Position numbers and translations under genes: made by a program. This document shows, piece after piece, positions 1 to 11,499 of a DNA stretch of 64,000 nucleotides. The notes under the pieces were generated by a model. The model was not told where the DNA came from, did not search any database, and saw only the letters and a list, made by a program, of their open reading frames with translations. Positions within the stretch are counted from its first letter, which is position 1. Each line of letters starts with the position of its first letter. The DNA lies in the NCBI GenBank assembly GCA_037974335.1, contig CM075760.1:23731538-23795537 (forward strand), given 5' to 3'. Origin of the DNA: Prionace glauca. Its lineage: Eukaryota > Chordata > Chondrichthyes > Carcharhiniformes > Carcharhinidae.

Positions 1-2293
1 CAGATACAAGAGTGAGAGAGAGACACAGATACAGAGAGAGAGTGACACAGATACAGAGAGAGAGTGACACAGATGCAGAGAGAGAGAGAGAGAGACACAT
101 AGATACAGAGAGAGAGACACACACACAGATATAGAGAGAGAGTCACACACACAGATACAGAGAGAGAGAGATACAGATACAGAGAGAGAGAGAGAGACAC
201 ATACACAGATACAGAGAGAAAGAGACACAGATTCAGAGAGAGACACAGATACAGAGAGAGAGAGAGACACACACACAGATACAGAGAGAGAGAGAGACAC
301 AGATACACAGAGAGAGAGAGGCACAGATACAGAGAGAGGGTCACACACAGATACAGAGAGAGAGAGACAGATACAGAGAGAGAGAGAGACACAGATACAG
401 AGAGAGACACACACACAGATACAAGAGAGAGAGACAACCAGATACAGAGAGAAAGAGACATACAGATACAGGGAGAGAGAGAGACACAGATACAGAGAGA
501 GAGATAGATACAGATAGAGAGAGAGAGAGGCACACACAGATACAGAGAGAGAGACACACACACAGATAGAGAGAGAGAGAGATACAGACACAGAGAGAGA
601 GAGAGACACACACAGATACAGAGAGAAAGAAAGAGACACAGATACAGAGAGAGACGCACACAGATACAGAGAGAGAGACACACACACACACAGATACAGA
701 GAGAGACATACAGATACAGAGAGAGAGACACACGCAGGTACAGAGAGAGACACACAGATACAGAGAGAGAGACACAGATACAGAGAGAGAGAGAGAGACA
801 CACAGATACAGAGAGAGAGATACAGAGAGAGAGAGAGACAGATACAGAGAGAGACACACACTCACAGACACAGAGAGACACACACAGATACAGAGAGAGA
901 GAGACACACAGATAGAGAGAGAGACACAGACACAGAGAGAGAGAGACACACACAGATACAGAGAGAGTGAGACAGATACAGAGAGAGAGACACACAGATA
1001 CAGAGAGAGAGAGGGACACAGATACAGAGAGAGAGAGGGACACAGATACAGAGAGAGAGAGAGACACACACAGATACAGAGACAGAGAGATACCAATACA
1101 GAGAGAGAGAGACACACACAGATACAGAGAGAGAGAGAGACACACACAGATACAGAGATACAGATACAGAGAGAGACACACACAGATACAGAGAGAGAGA
1201 GAGATACAGATACAGAGAGAGAGAGAGACACACACAGATACAGAGAGAGAGAGACACACAGATACAGAGAGAGAGACACACACACAGATACAGAGAGAGA
1301 GAGAGCGAGATACAGATACAGAAAGAGAGAGAGACACACAGATACAGAGAGAGAGAGACACACACAGATACAAGAGAGAGAGACACAGATACAGAGAGAG
1401 AGTGACACAGATACAGAGAGAGAGAGAGACAGAGAGAGAGAGACAGATACAGAGAGAAAGAGAGAGGGACACATAGATACAGAGAGAGAGAGACACAGAT
1501 ACAGAGAGAGAGAGAGACACACACAGATAGAGAGAGAGAGACACACAGATACAAGAGAGAGACAGACACACAGATACAGAGAGAGAGTGACACAGATACA
1601 GAGAGAGAGAGAGAGACAGACACATAGATACAGAGAGAGAGAGACACAGATACAGAGAGAGACACACACACACAGATACAGAGAGAGAGAGATACAGACA
1701 CAGAGAGAGAGAGAGATACAGACACAGAGAGAGAGACACTCACACAGATACAGAGAGAAAGAGAGACACAGATACAGAGAGAGAGAGAGGCACAGATACA
1801 GAGAGAGAGTCACACACAGATACAGAGAGAGAGAGAGACATACAGATACAGAGAGAGAGAGACACACACACACAGATACAGAGAGAGACACACAGATACA
1901 GAGAGAGAGAGAGGCACAGATACAGAGAGAGAGTCACACACAGATACAGAGAGAGAGAGAGACATACAGATACAGAGAGAGAGAGAGACAGATACAGAGA
2001 GAGAGAGAGAGACACAGATACAGAGAGAGAGCGACACACAGATACAGAGAGAGAGAGAGAGAGACACAAATGCAGACAGAGAGAGACACACAGATACAGA
2101 GAGAGAGAGACACACAGATACAAGAGAGAGAGACAACCAGATACAGAGAGAAAGAGACATACAGATACAGGGAGAGAGAGAGACACAGATACAGAGAGAG
2201 AGATAGATACAGATAGAGAGAGAGAGAGACACACACAGATACAGAGAGAGAGACACACAGATACAGAGAGAGATACAGATACAGAGAGAGAGA
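1..2293. repeat. Low-complexity purine-rich tandem array, CACAGATACA(GA)n
   Basis: The whole stretch is built from a variable unit of roughly 18 to 26 bases: ACACAGATACAGAGAGAG with different numbers of AC and GA steps. The + strand is almost free of thymine except for the T of GATACA. Six-frame translation gives long open frames of Ser/Leu/Val/Cys on one strand and Arg/Asp/Thr on the other; these are artefacts of the repeat. The array starts before the window, so its full length is unknown. It ends abruptly at a truncated LINE. Confidence 0.97.
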
Positions 2294-2567
2294 GCATTTT
2301 AGAACGGAGTTGAGGAGGAACTTCTTCATTCAAAGGGTGGTGAATCTCTGGAATTCTCTACCCATTGAAGTGGTGGAGGCTGCCTCGCTAAATAATTTCA
2401 AGAAGCGGGTTGATGGGTTTTTGATGAGAGGGGATTAAGGGTTATGGAGAGAGGGCCGAAAAGTGGAACTGAGCCACGACAGATCAGCCATGATCTTATT
2501 GAATGGCGGGGCAGGCTCGAAGGGCCAGATGGCCTACTCCTGCTCCTATTTCTTATGTTCTTAAAAT
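2294..2567 (+). mobile_element. CR1-type LINE, 5'-truncated 3' end (LINE-A family)
   Basis: The sequence matches the last ~275 bases of the LINE-A copy ending at 52255: the end of the reverse-transcriptase ORF (RTELRRNFF..., WNSLP..., FKKRVDGF), then the 3' UTR ending in TTCTTATG-type repeats. It is cut at its 5' end directly against the GA-rich array. It differs from the 50-52 kb copy at a modest number of sites and has a small frame-changing deletion near the ORF end. Confidence 0.9.
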
Positions 2568-3574
2568 TCCTGACAAGTTTGAGAAATTTTAAAGCATTAG
2601 GCATTTCAGACACTACCAGCATTAAGTTAAATGACGTAGAATGTCAGAGGGTAAAATGCAATTAATGATTAAAGTATTAATTTTTTTTTGTATGGAAAAT
2701 GATTGGTTCACACCTAATGAAAGGCGGGAGAATTTGACATGAAGAATGTATAATTGATCTATCCTAAGCATTTTACATCAAATTTATTGCAGAGATCAGG
2801 ATACTTCTCTTCTAGAGAGGTATTGCACTGTCCAAAAACGTTTCCCTTCGATCGTTGGTCAAATAAAAGACAAGTCTTTAAACTGGGACACTGGTTTTCG
2901 TGAGTCTTTGTATTGTCTGAAGGTTTTGGCAATACCTGGTGTCCAGTGGTAATGTACCCAGTGTGTTGGGGGCAATGAACTCAGAAGAATCATTCAACAC
3001 TCAAGCCTGATTCCATCGACAAACAGTTTATTGAATTACCTGTAAAATTTTTGTTCTTTATCTGGGTTTGAGGTGACAACAAGAGAATTCTCACAGTTAT
3101 TCCTCCAGGCTACATTTAAAATTTCCAGATTTAACTGGTTTGAATAAATCCACAATTATAAATTAAAACAGACACGAGTTTCTGAGTGATTTAAAAACAA
3201 ATCAACTGATTGCTGAAAGGGTTAACTTTTCTACAGAGCCTAAAGGGGTGGGGAGTGAGCAGAAAAAACTTGCACATAATAATGGCACTTTACATAATTT
3301 TTAAAACTTTTCTAACAACAAAACAAACTTGACTTTAAACTTCATCTATTCAGTTTTTTGTTACATTCCTCAACCTAATTATTGTAATTTGATCAGTTAT
3401 AGTTAGGGATGGTAACTTCTGTGCTTTACAAACTGATTCACTCATTTTGTTAATTCTACATGGGCTCGGAGAATCAGAAGCCAGACTTCTTCATTCTTAT
3501 CCTTTTTTCCCTCTCCCACCGCTCCCTCTGTTTTGGGGGAGGATCGAGGGGATTCCAAATCTCATTTTATCATA
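2568..3574. other. No gene seen
   Basis: This is AT-rich sequence with no convincing ORF, splice-linked finger exon or repeat family that I can name. Short open frames near 3460-3645 show no recognisable domain. Confidence 0.5.
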
Positions 3575-3745
3575 AAAATGAAATACTGCGGATGCTGGAA
3601 TCTGAAACAAAAGCACAAAATGCTGGAAAATCTCAGCAGGTCTGACAGCATCTGTGGAGAAAGAATAGAGTCAATGTCTCGAGTCTGGATGACCCTTTAT
3701 CAGAGCTCTTATGAAGTGTCATCCAAACTCGAAATGGCTCTATTC
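3575..3745 (-). mobile_element. Penelope-like retroelement tail, decayed
   Basis: This is an interspersed repeat whose + strand reads 'ATACTGCGGATGCTGGAATC' and then continues to a segment ending near GATGACCCTTTATCAGAGCTC. Read on the minus strand, that end is a weakened hammerhead-like core (CTGATAA, short stem, GAGA instead of GAAA). Related copies lie at 25335-25530, 30495-30560 and 45310-45400. The Penelope-like assignment is inferred from that core and from remembered vertebrate repeats. Confidence 0.5.
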
Positions 3746-3845
3746 TCAAACCATTTTATCGATAGGTTTTGTGTTCTTACTTTCCAAATGGCAGGTAAGA
3801 GACCTGTCCGGTACCCATTCGATTTTTCACTCGCCATGATGGGGT

Positions 3846-3900
3846 AAGATAATAACCATTACGATCTACTCTCAGAGTAGATCGTAATGGTTATTATCTT
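3846..3900. repeat. 55-bp near-perfect palindrome
   Basis: Positions 3846-3872 and 3874-3900 are exact reverse complements (27 bases each) around a single central C at 3873. The paralogous flank at 53620-53655 has the left arm and the downstream sequence but not the inverted right arm, so the palindrome is a derived local inverted duplication. Confidence 0.95.
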
Positions 3901-4935
3901 TTCAGTCCAGTGCTACTTGGAGTATACCATCACTTCACTGACTATCGGGTCACAAATCAGTCACCGTTTTTATCACAAATTTAAGATAAATTAAACAATG
4001 CCTGAGAACATTTCTTAATTTCTTAACCAACTATCTACCACTGTTCGTTGATTGGTCAGACCCCCATTTTTTACAGATTCGGGTATCTCAGCCACTGAAC
4101 ACCAGCCAGTCCTGGGATAAGTTTAATTCCAACTCATTCTGAGTAAATATTCTTACCAGATCCTCTGTTGGGGCCCTGCTAAGCAGCTTTAATGGTCCGT
4201 AATTGCGGAAACTGAGCTGTCACAGGAATGTGGTCAAGATAGTCCAGTCCCATAATGCCTCACACTCAGTCTGCAATCCTTCCATTATAACAGAATATGT
4301 GTCTGTATGTAGCTGCCTCAGCCATGGTCAACCCCAACACTGCCTTCTTGAACAGCTACAATGCCTGTAAATACACCCACAGTGCTATTAGGGAGTGATT
4401 TCCAGCTACACATTCCAGACTTTCACTAACTGTAGGTGGATACCAGATTGATATATTCCATTCAGCCACACCCAAGGTGAGTTATCCCAATTTCATTATT
4501 GTCCAGGACAATATATCCACAATCTCTTTAAAACAGAAATTAAACATTCCCATTTGATTTCAGGTATTAACATATTCTGTTAGATTGTTCTTTGTTGTCA
4601 ATGTCAGGCTGGGGTTGTTCCCCTTGGAGCAAAGGGTTGAGGGGAGATTTGACAGAGGTGGACAAGATTCTGACAGATTTAGATAAGGTGGACAAAGAAA
4701 AATTGTTCCCATTCACTGATGGGACAAGGACGAGGGTGGACACAGATTTAAGGTTTTGAGTCAGAGATGCAGGGGAAGGAATGTGAGGAAGGATATTTTA
4801 CTGCAGCGAATGGTATTGACTTGGAACCTGCTCCCTACGAGGGTGGACAAAGTGGAAACAATCAATTACAAAAGAAATTGGATCGGCATCTGGGGGGGTT
4901 TCAAACAGAAATACTGACTAAATATCTCTGAACTT
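3901..4935 (-). repeat. Paralogous 3' flank of ZNF-1 (3' module), with old LINE tail
   Basis: This block is paralogous to 53640-54677, to the reverse complement of 28190-28930, and in part to 34370-34860 and 41680-42180. Positions 4590-4935 are a sense (+) CR1-like LINE 3' end, antisense to ZNF-1. The same LINE remnant sits in the same relative place behind ZNF-5, 7 and 8. It was therefore present before those genes duplicated and has been copied with them. Confidence 0.85.
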
Positions 4936-5300
4936 CCTAACACCCTGTCACTCTGTGATTCTTGTTAAATCTGAAACCAGGCAATCGCAACAAAGTTCAA
5001 AGAGCATCAGCCCACTGGAGGCAAGGTCATGAGACCAGCCAGTCCAGCAGAAAGAAACCCTCCCCATTGACCTGCTGTGAGAATGAACAAAATGCAGTCC
5101 TGGATGTAACTGAGAGCTGAAACAGTAACAGCAGAATCCAACCCTGAATATCACTCGTGAACTTGTTGGTGTCTCAGCAGCTGGGATGAAATTCTGAACC
5201 CTTTCTTATACACTGAGCTGGTGAATGGTTTCTCCCCAGTGTGAACACACTGGTGTCTCAGCAAATGGGATAGTCGAGTGAATCCCTTCCCATACTGAGA

Positions 5301-5909
5301 TCAGGATAATGGCCTCTCCCCAGTGTGAACTCGCTTGTGTTTCTGTAAAGTCGATAACACAGTGAATCCCTTCCCACACTGAGAGCAGGTGAACGGCCTC
5401 TCCCCAGTGTGAATTCGCTGGTGTGTCCGCAGATTGGATAACTGGTTGAATTCCTTCCCACACTGAGAGCAGGTGAATGGCTTCTCCCCAGTGTGAACTC
5501 GCTGGTGTCTCCGCAGTCTGGATGAGTCAGTGAATCCCTTCCCACACTGTGAGCAGGTGAATGGTCTCTCCCCAGTGTGAACTCGCTGGTGTGTCCGCAG
5601 GTTGGATGACTGATTGAATCCCTCCCCACACTGAGAGCAGGTGAACGGCCTCTCCCCAGTGTGAACTCGCTGGTGTGTCTGCAGAATGGATAACTGGTTG
5701 AATCCCTTTCCACATTGAGAGCAGGTGAATGGTCTCTCCCCAGTGTGAACTCGCTGATGTGTCAGCAGGTTGGATGACTGAGTGAATCCCTTCCCACACT
5801 GAGAACAGATGAACGGCCCCTCTCCAGTGTGGCTGCGCCGATGAGCATCCAGCAGATAGGGGTATCTGTATCTCTTTCCACAGTCTGCACATTTCCATGG
5901 TTTCTCCAT
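5301..5909 (-). CDS. ZNF-1: C2H2 zinc-finger protein, 7 fingers, C-terminally truncated
   Basis: The 202-residue frame starts at the ATG of MEKPWKC and holds seven C2H2 fingers (C-x2-C-x12-H-x3-H), each 28 residues with the linker TGERPF or TGEKPF. It belongs to the sub-family with CSQCGKGF knuckles, shared with ZNF-5, 7 and 8. The frame ends at a TGA (5301-5303) that replaces the TGC of the first cysteine of finger 8. The downstream sequence stays open to 5151 and encodes two more finger positions, both with lost cysteines, so the C-terminus has been decaying. A good acceptor (pyrimidine tract, TTTTACAG) on the minus strand puts the exon start at 6197. The leader between 5910 and 6197 holds remnants of two older fingers. 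Family role: nuclear sequence-specific DNA binding; target unknown. It may be functional as a 7-finger protein. Confidence 0.85.
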   Translation of the reverse strand: MEKPWKCADCGKRYRYPYLLDAHRRSHTGEGPFICSQCGKGFTQSSNLLTHQRVHTGERPFTCSQCGKGFNQLSILQTHQRVHTGERPFTCSQCGEGFNQSSNLRTHQRVHTGERPFTCSQCGKGFTDSSRLRRHQRVHTGEKPFTCSQCGKEFNQLSNLRTHQRIHTGERPFTCSQCGKGFTVLSTLQKHKRVHTGERPLS

Positions 5910-6760
5910 GGTGCAGGTGCCCTTGCCTCTCCCTTGGGTGTTTAATCAGTTGAAGCCTCGTCCACACGCTGTGAATGGTGTGATATTTATTCAGGCTGTG
6001 GAACAGGTTAAAGCTCTTCAGTCAGTGCTCTGGAACACACTCACTTGAATTTGGCAGTGTGTTGATGCTTTTCCAGTCACACTGATGTTTGAAATCTTTT
6101 CAAATCTCCTTCCAGACTCAATGGCTGATGATATTCATGTCCCGAATATGACTCTGCCAGATCTAAACCTCATGTTTGAGATTTCAGCCTGTGATTCCTG
6201 TAAAACAAATTGACACAAGTCATCAGTGTCAATACAGGATAGAAATCCAGAACAGACAATTCTAGTTTCTATGGAACATTCTTTCCTCTCTCATTTTCCA
6301 AAAGCTGTAAATCTCCATCCCACAAACTTCCTCCATTCTCACTCTGCTGTATCTAATATTCACCCTCCCAATTCTCCTGAAGGTGCTGATTGAGGCTGAT
6401 TGACAGATGCATGCTCATTGTTTCCTGTCCTGGAGACACATAGCTGAAAATCTCCATGCAGGCTGCCAGACAGATCTATGCCCATATGACTGGACTAAAA
6501 ATTGAGTGGAATGTACAGACTGGACTCGCTTACTTTGCCTTCAGTTGCTGCAACTCCCCAATTTCCCCCAGAATGAGAAAAGAAATGGAAAGGGGGAAAC
6601 ATTGATTTCCTCGCAGATGTCGCACAGAGGAGGAAGTTTCACTCTGAAGCTCATTGGATAACTTCTGCATTGTGATGCCACAATAGAGCTCTGCCTGAAT
6701 CAGCCAATAGGAAACACTGTCGCTCTGTTATATGTTTCCACTCATCGAGTCATTACAACT
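5910..6760 (-). other. 5' leader and upstream head module of ZNF-1
   Basis: On the minus strand this region contains the untranslated part of the coding exon (5910-6197), a splice acceptor, and the intron or upstream-exon block found before ZNF-6, 7, 8, 9 and 10. That block includes the sequence around the CCTGTCCTGGA element at 6430-6440. Positions 6590-6750 match the promoter-proximal part of the ZNF-9 head at 47230-47400 and include an inverted CCAAT region (AGCCAATAGG at 6703). Unlike ZNF-9, no strong CpG island follows. Confidence 0.7.
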
Positions 6761-6889
6761 CAGAAGGAATCCATTCAGTAACTCAAGTCCATGCCGACTT
6801 CTGTCAAACAATCCAGTCAGTCCCATTCCCCTTCTATATTCCCTTTCCCCTGCAAGTTTATTTCCTTCATGTGCCCATCTCATTTCTGA

Positions 6890-7290
6890 AATATATTAAA
6901 GGGGACAGTATACAAATATAGGACAGCGACGTGTCTGATATTGTTATATGGTAGAGATTAGATATATTATTTATGGCTCTGTAATAAAATGCACTTATCT
7001 GATTGTGTAACATTGGACTGGAGCTAGATTATATATTTGGACAAATCTCTTTCCTCAGAGAATTGTTAGTATCTGGCTTCCTCTTCCATGGGGACCAGTG
7101 GAGGCATTGAATATATTCAAGGATCAGTTAGACAGTTTTTGAATGACAAGGGAGTCAAGACTTATTGGAACAGGCTGGAAAATGGAGAGAAAGCTCAGAT
7201 GAGGAAGGATTTCTTCACTCAAGGATGTGGTGAAGTTTTGGATCCCTTTTTTGCAAATTGCATCCCTTTTTTGCAAATCCTTCCATGACA
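6890..7290 (+). repeat. Old LINE 3' fragment in the head module
   Basis: This matches 32430-32830 and 39540-39860: an AT-rich stretch with TTGTTATATGG, then a CR1-like LINE tail (GGGACCAGTGGAGGC... and TTTCTTCACTCAAGGATGTGG). It is decayed and has no open frame. Confidence 0.7.
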
Positions 7291-7444
7291 TTATTGTTTC
7301 CTATTTACAGCCACACCAGTGTTTGGATGGTTTTCTACAGACACACTTACATTCAGGTTCTAATGAATGGAGTGGACTCTGTCGCGTTTTGATCTGATGT
7401 CTGGTTTGAGTTTCCCTTCAAATTTTGTGGTCAAATTTGCTGTA

Positions 7445-7940
7445 AAAAAAACATCACCGTCAGTCAAGCATAGAAATTAAGCGAGAAACGTTTCTCTTGG
7501 GTTGGGTTTTCTGTGTATAAATCCTCCCCTCTATCTCCCTGTAAAAGGAGTTTCCAAAGTCCATCACTGTCAGTCCAGGATAGAAATTCACAACATTCTC
7601 TCCTCCTGCTGGCAGGGAGCACCGCGCATGCGCACTGCTACCCATCGCCCCCGTAAAGATGGCGGCCGTTAACTCGGGGCCTCCAACTCAGGCATCTGAG
7701 GTCGCGACCCCGAATGGTACAAACGCGACACCGAGCACTTATTATTCGGGGTTTCCTGTCTCCACTGGGTGCTTATGAAGCCTCCCCATCCCGCCGCCGC
7801 CTCCTTTACCCTCCAGAATAAGCCGTTTCCCTGGAAACCCGGAACCGATAAAACCACCTTGCTGCGACTACAGCAGCAACACCCACTGCGCATGCACTTT
7901 AGATCGACAGTACGCATGTGCAAAGTCTGTTGAGAGGCTG
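7445..7940 (-). promoter_or_regulatory. CpG-rich promoter and orphan ZNF head (P1)
   Basis: Positions 7600-7935 are GC- and CpG-rich, with an NRF1-type site (GCGCATGCGCAC near 7625) and a YY1-type AAGATGGCGGCC at 7656-7667, typical of TATA-less start regions. On the minus strand the sequence continues into the block that precedes ZNF coding exons, with an acceptor (CTCCTTTTACAG) at about 7543, then stops near 7445 without a finger array. I read it as the head of a minus-strand ZNF gene whose body is gone. It could also supply a first exon to ZNF-1. Confidence 0.6.
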
Positions 7941-8159
7941 GATCATGTTCTGATTCCCTGTGAATGCTGGGTAAAATAGCCACCATTGAAGTCTGCTCTT
8001 GCATAAACATAATCATGTTTTGTGATTCAATTACGACTGAAGCCAAAGCACCAACGTATAAAATTTAAATAACTAACACAGCAGCTACCAAACCATCACA
8101 TCAATACTTGGAGTAAATGAGTGCGCTGAGATCTGGCTTGGGTAAAATCATGAGGATCA

Positions 8160-8470
8160 CTTGTCATCACAGAATCTAAGAAATTTACACTACAGGATGC
8201 CATTTAGTCCATCATGTTTATAACAGATGAAAATGAGCTATCCAGTCCAGTACCACCTTCCAGGTATAGGTTGATGGTCCTAGAGGACACAGCCTGTCAA
8301 GTCCAAATAATGACTATCTCCTGCATGTGAACATTTGTCTCCACTACCCTTTCAGAGAGTGAGTTTGATACCCCACCACACTCTGGGTGAAAACATCTCC
8401 ACACTTCTCTGATCCTTCTGCCAATTGCTTTACCTCTCTGACCCTTAGTTCTTGAAATCTCTGTTAAGGA
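8160..8470 (-). repeat. LINE 3' end, antisense, decayed
   Basis: Phrases such as CCATTTAGTCCATCATG and ACCACACTCTGGGTGAAAAC match the antisense LINE tail at 50311-50701. The copy is old and has no open frame. Nothing else is seen between 7941 and 8670. Confidence 0.6.
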
Positions 8471-8671
8471 ACTGGGACCTTCTGAGCCACACTCTCTAGC
8501 TAACCACTCCCTAACTAGAACGGTGCTGAGTACTGTAGCTGTGAACTAGCTGCTGTATTTAATAGTTCCAAGATAACTGCTCTCTCACCTTCCATTGATT
8601 CAGTATAATGGAAACTGGGACTTGCAACCTGTCAGCATTTGAAAGATATTCACAAATGATTGGAGGGTTTC

Positions 8672-9290
8672 TTATAAACAACAAAGAAAATAACAGCACA
8701 GGGACAGGCCCTATGGCCCTCCAAACCTGCACCGACCATGCTGCCCAACTTAAATAAAACTCCCTACCTTTCTGGGGACCATATCCCTCTATTCACATCT
8801 CATTCATGTACTTGTCAAGACACCCTTTAAAGTCACTACCGTATCTGCTTCCACTACCACCCCTGACAACGAGTTCTAGGCACCCACCACTTTTTGTGTA
8901 AAAAATCTGCATCATACATCTCTTTTTAACCTTGTTCCCTCGTAATTGAATCTTTCACTCTGAGAAAAGGCTTCTAACTGTCCATTCCGTCCATGCCTCT
9001 CATAATATTGTAGACCTCTATCAGGTCTCCCCTCAATCTCTGTCACTCCAGTGAGAACAAAGTTTCTCCAATCTCTCCTCATAGCAAATGCCCTCCATAC
9101 CAGGCAACATCCTGATAAATCTTTTGTATATCCTCTCCAAAGCCTCCACATCCTTCTGGTAGTGTGGTAACCAGAATTGAATACTATATTCCATGTGTGG
9201 CCTAACTGAATTGGATCTTCCTCTGTTCTGTCCACTCGATGACTTTCTTCTGTGAATATCTAGCTGGAGTATTGGGCCCTGGTATGTTTC
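8672..9290 (-). mobile_element. CR1-like LINE 3' end, antisense (LINE-D family)
   Basis: The minus strand reads like the C-terminal part of a CR1-type ORF2 (motifs such as YEERLEKLCSHW) followed by the 3' UTR. Related copies are at 12185-12920 (-), 17985-18990 (+) and 27131-28186 (+). Only short open pieces remain. Confidence 0.8.
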
Positions 9291-9929
9291 CTTGTTCATC
9301 TTGTTGACTCTAAATATTGAATCTTGTGATTTCAGACACCAGATATTTGAACGCTCAACAACAGATAATCTTTTACTGACTGTATTAATAGCACTGCATT
9401 ACTACACAGTATAGTTACCCCATCCAGAGAAAGGGGGAATGCTGGGGTAGAGATTATTTCCGAGCTGAATGTGAAAATGGATTCACACTGTCTTTCCAAT
9501 TACTGACAGAGAGCACAATTACACCAGAGGAAGACCACACAAACACTTAACGTTTGCAAAGGGATTTGCTGAGTGGTTAACACCAACTTTAAAAGCTCAA
9601 AGCATTTGATCCAATTTCAGCATTCTTATTGGCGAGGGCAATTTAACTGTTCTATCTAGGAGTACACAAATCACTTGTTCATCTCAACAAGTTCACATCT
9701 AACTGTAGGTGTTTGTTGTGTTGTCAGTCACACCCAGGCCAGCACTCTGGTGGAAGGCCTTTGCTGCTTAATTGCTATATGAATTGGTTTAACACACTTG
9801 ACCCTTGACCCAATGGTATCAATCATAATCAGATTGCAAATCGTACTTTCTATTGAAAAACGTGGGTTTGAATGGCGAGGTGATTACCCAACATTCTCTG
9901 CGGGTGAGAATGTGTCCTATCCACATTAC
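9291..9929. other. No gene seen
   Basis: I see no convincing coding, RNA or named repeat signal in this stretch. Confidence 0.4.
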
Positions 9930-10290
9930 TGCAATTGTTGCACATGCGCGATACCTGGCTCTGACTGGGACATGCGCAGTGTCTGACACTGACTGGAGCA
10001 TGCGCATTCCGGGCTGTGTCGGGAGCTGCGAGGAGCCGGAGAGAAACAATGGAGTGAGGTTCAGTAATGGAGCCGCTGGGTGACCGGGGAGGGATAGAAG
10101 CAGCGGAGTGGGCTGGGAGGTTTCATAAAACACCTTGTGAATGCCTCAATCCAGATAATATGTTCCCGGTACCGTTTCAATCGGGCACCGAATAGAATCG
10201 GAGCTGAGCGGCTCCAGGCCCGGGTTACCGGCCGCCATCTTTATAGGAACAATGTACAACAGGGCGCATGCGCTGTGAGCCTGGACCAGT
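9930..10290 (+). promoter_or_regulatory. CpG-rich promoter (P2) with three evenly spaced NRF1-type sites
   Basis: CATGCGCG/A cores start at 9943, 9971 and 9999, exactly 28 bases apart. Downstream lies GC-rich sequence with a YY1-type GCCGCCATCTT at 10231-10241. These are typical of TATA-less vertebrate promoters. It lies upstream of the orphan + strand ZNF head at 11500-11815 and of ZNF-2, so transcription rightwards is likely; bidirectional use is possible. Confidence 0.6.
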
Positions 10291-10327
10291 TACCAACTCT
10301 CCCGGATTGGACTGGAGTCTCCAGGAA

Positions 10328-10795
10328 TTTTTTATTTGTCCATGGGATGTGGGAGTCGCTGGCTGGACCAGTATTTATTGACCATCCCTAATTGTCCTTG
10401 CGGCACGGTGGCACAGTAGTTAGCACTGCTGCCTCACTACATCAGAGATCTGGGTTCGATTCCCGGCCTGGGTCACTGTCTGTGTGGAGTTTACATATTC
10501 TCCCTTTGTCTGCGTGGGTTTCCTCTGGTTTCCTCCCACAGTTCAAAGATGTGCGGATTAGGTGCATTGGCCCTGCTAAATTCTTCCTTTGTGTACCCGA
10601 ACAGGTGCCGGAGTGTGGCGACAAGGGGATTTGTACAGTAACTTCATTGCACTGTTAATGTACATCTAATTGCATAGAAAGATGAGTCTAATTGTCCTTG
10701 GACCCAGTGGTTTGCTAGGCCATCGCAGAGGACATTTTTAGAGTCAACCACATTGCTGTGGAGATATATTTAGACCAGACTGAGTAAGGAAGGCA
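10328..10795 (-). mobile_element. Rex1-like LINE tail, antisense, split by a SINE
   Basis: The flanks 10328-10400 and 10701-10795 together read as the reverse complement of the LINE 3' end seen intact at 36540-36870 (compare CATGGGATGTGGGAGTCGC with the tail near 36850). The SINE at 10401-10687 interrupts it. Confidence 0.7.
10401..10687 (+). mobile_element. tRNA-derived SINE with target-site duplication
   Basis: It starts CGGCACGGTGGCACAGTAG, with tRNA-like A- and B-box regions (GGTTCGATTCC at about 10452), then the conserved body (TCTGCGTGGGTTTCCTC) and a short tail. It is flanked by an exact 13-base direct repeat, CTAATTGTCCTTG, at 10388-10400 and 10688-10700. This is the clearest insertion in the window of the SINE family seen about ten times. 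Confidence 0.93.
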
Positions 10796-10799
10796 AATA

Positions 10800-11285
10800 T
10801 TTCTCCTAATTCATTCACACAATGTGGGTGTCACTGGCTGGACCAGCATTCATCGTCCATTCCTATTTACTCTTGAACTGAGTATATTTCAAAGGACGTT
10901 TTAAGAGTCAACCACACTGCTGGAAATCTGGAGTCACACATAGGCCAGACTAGTAAGGACAGCAGATTTCCCTCCCTGAAGGACATTAGTGAACCTGATG
11001 TATTTTTGCAACAATCAACAATAGTTTCATGGTTATCAGTAGACTTTTTATTCCAGATTTTAATTAAATTCAAAATTCACCATCTCCCAAACCATAGCAT
11101 CATGGAATCCCTACAGAGCAGAAGGAAGACATTTGGCCCATCAGTTATGTGCTGACTCCCCAACAAAGCAGCTTACCTAGGCCCACCACCCAGCCCTATC
11201 CCTGTAACCCTGTGCATTTAGCATAGCTAATCCAACTAACCTACACATCTTTGGACTGTGGGATTCAAATCTGGTTCTCTGGAAA
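10800..11285. repeat. Two decayed interspersed repeats, the second an antisense SINE
   Basis: 10800-11095 is a repeat of a type common in shark sequence (ACTGGAAATCTGGAGTC and a TTCATGGTTATCAGTAGAC stretch), which I cannot classify. 11100-11285 is an antisense 3' part of the tRNA-derived SINE (GGAATCCCTACAG... and CATCTTTGGACTGTGGG). Confidence 0.6.
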
Positions 11286-11499
11286 ATTGTTCGGACATTA
11301 AAAAATATACTTTTTTGTAATTTTTCTTTGAACATTTTGTTTCACCTGCTATTAAAATATTGACAACAGATGAAGGTTGTTTGGTTGACCGTCAGTCATT
11401 ATCCCGTAAAGTGATGAGTCTTTTTGCTTTTCAGTTGGCCTGGGAAAGCAGTGTGGGATTGACGTGTTGACTAATTAGTGGTTGAGGATGGGAGCAATA

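Noticed and set aside
341-2333. Long open frames rich in Ser/Leu/Val or Arg/Asp in the first 2.3 kb
   Set aside because: They follow directly from the CACAGATACA(GA)n repeat, occur on both strands, and have no non-repeat sequence.
10401-10475. tRNA gene at the SINE head
   Set aside because: It has tRNA-like boxes but belongs to a ~290-base SINE with a target-site duplication and no proper cloverleaf ends.
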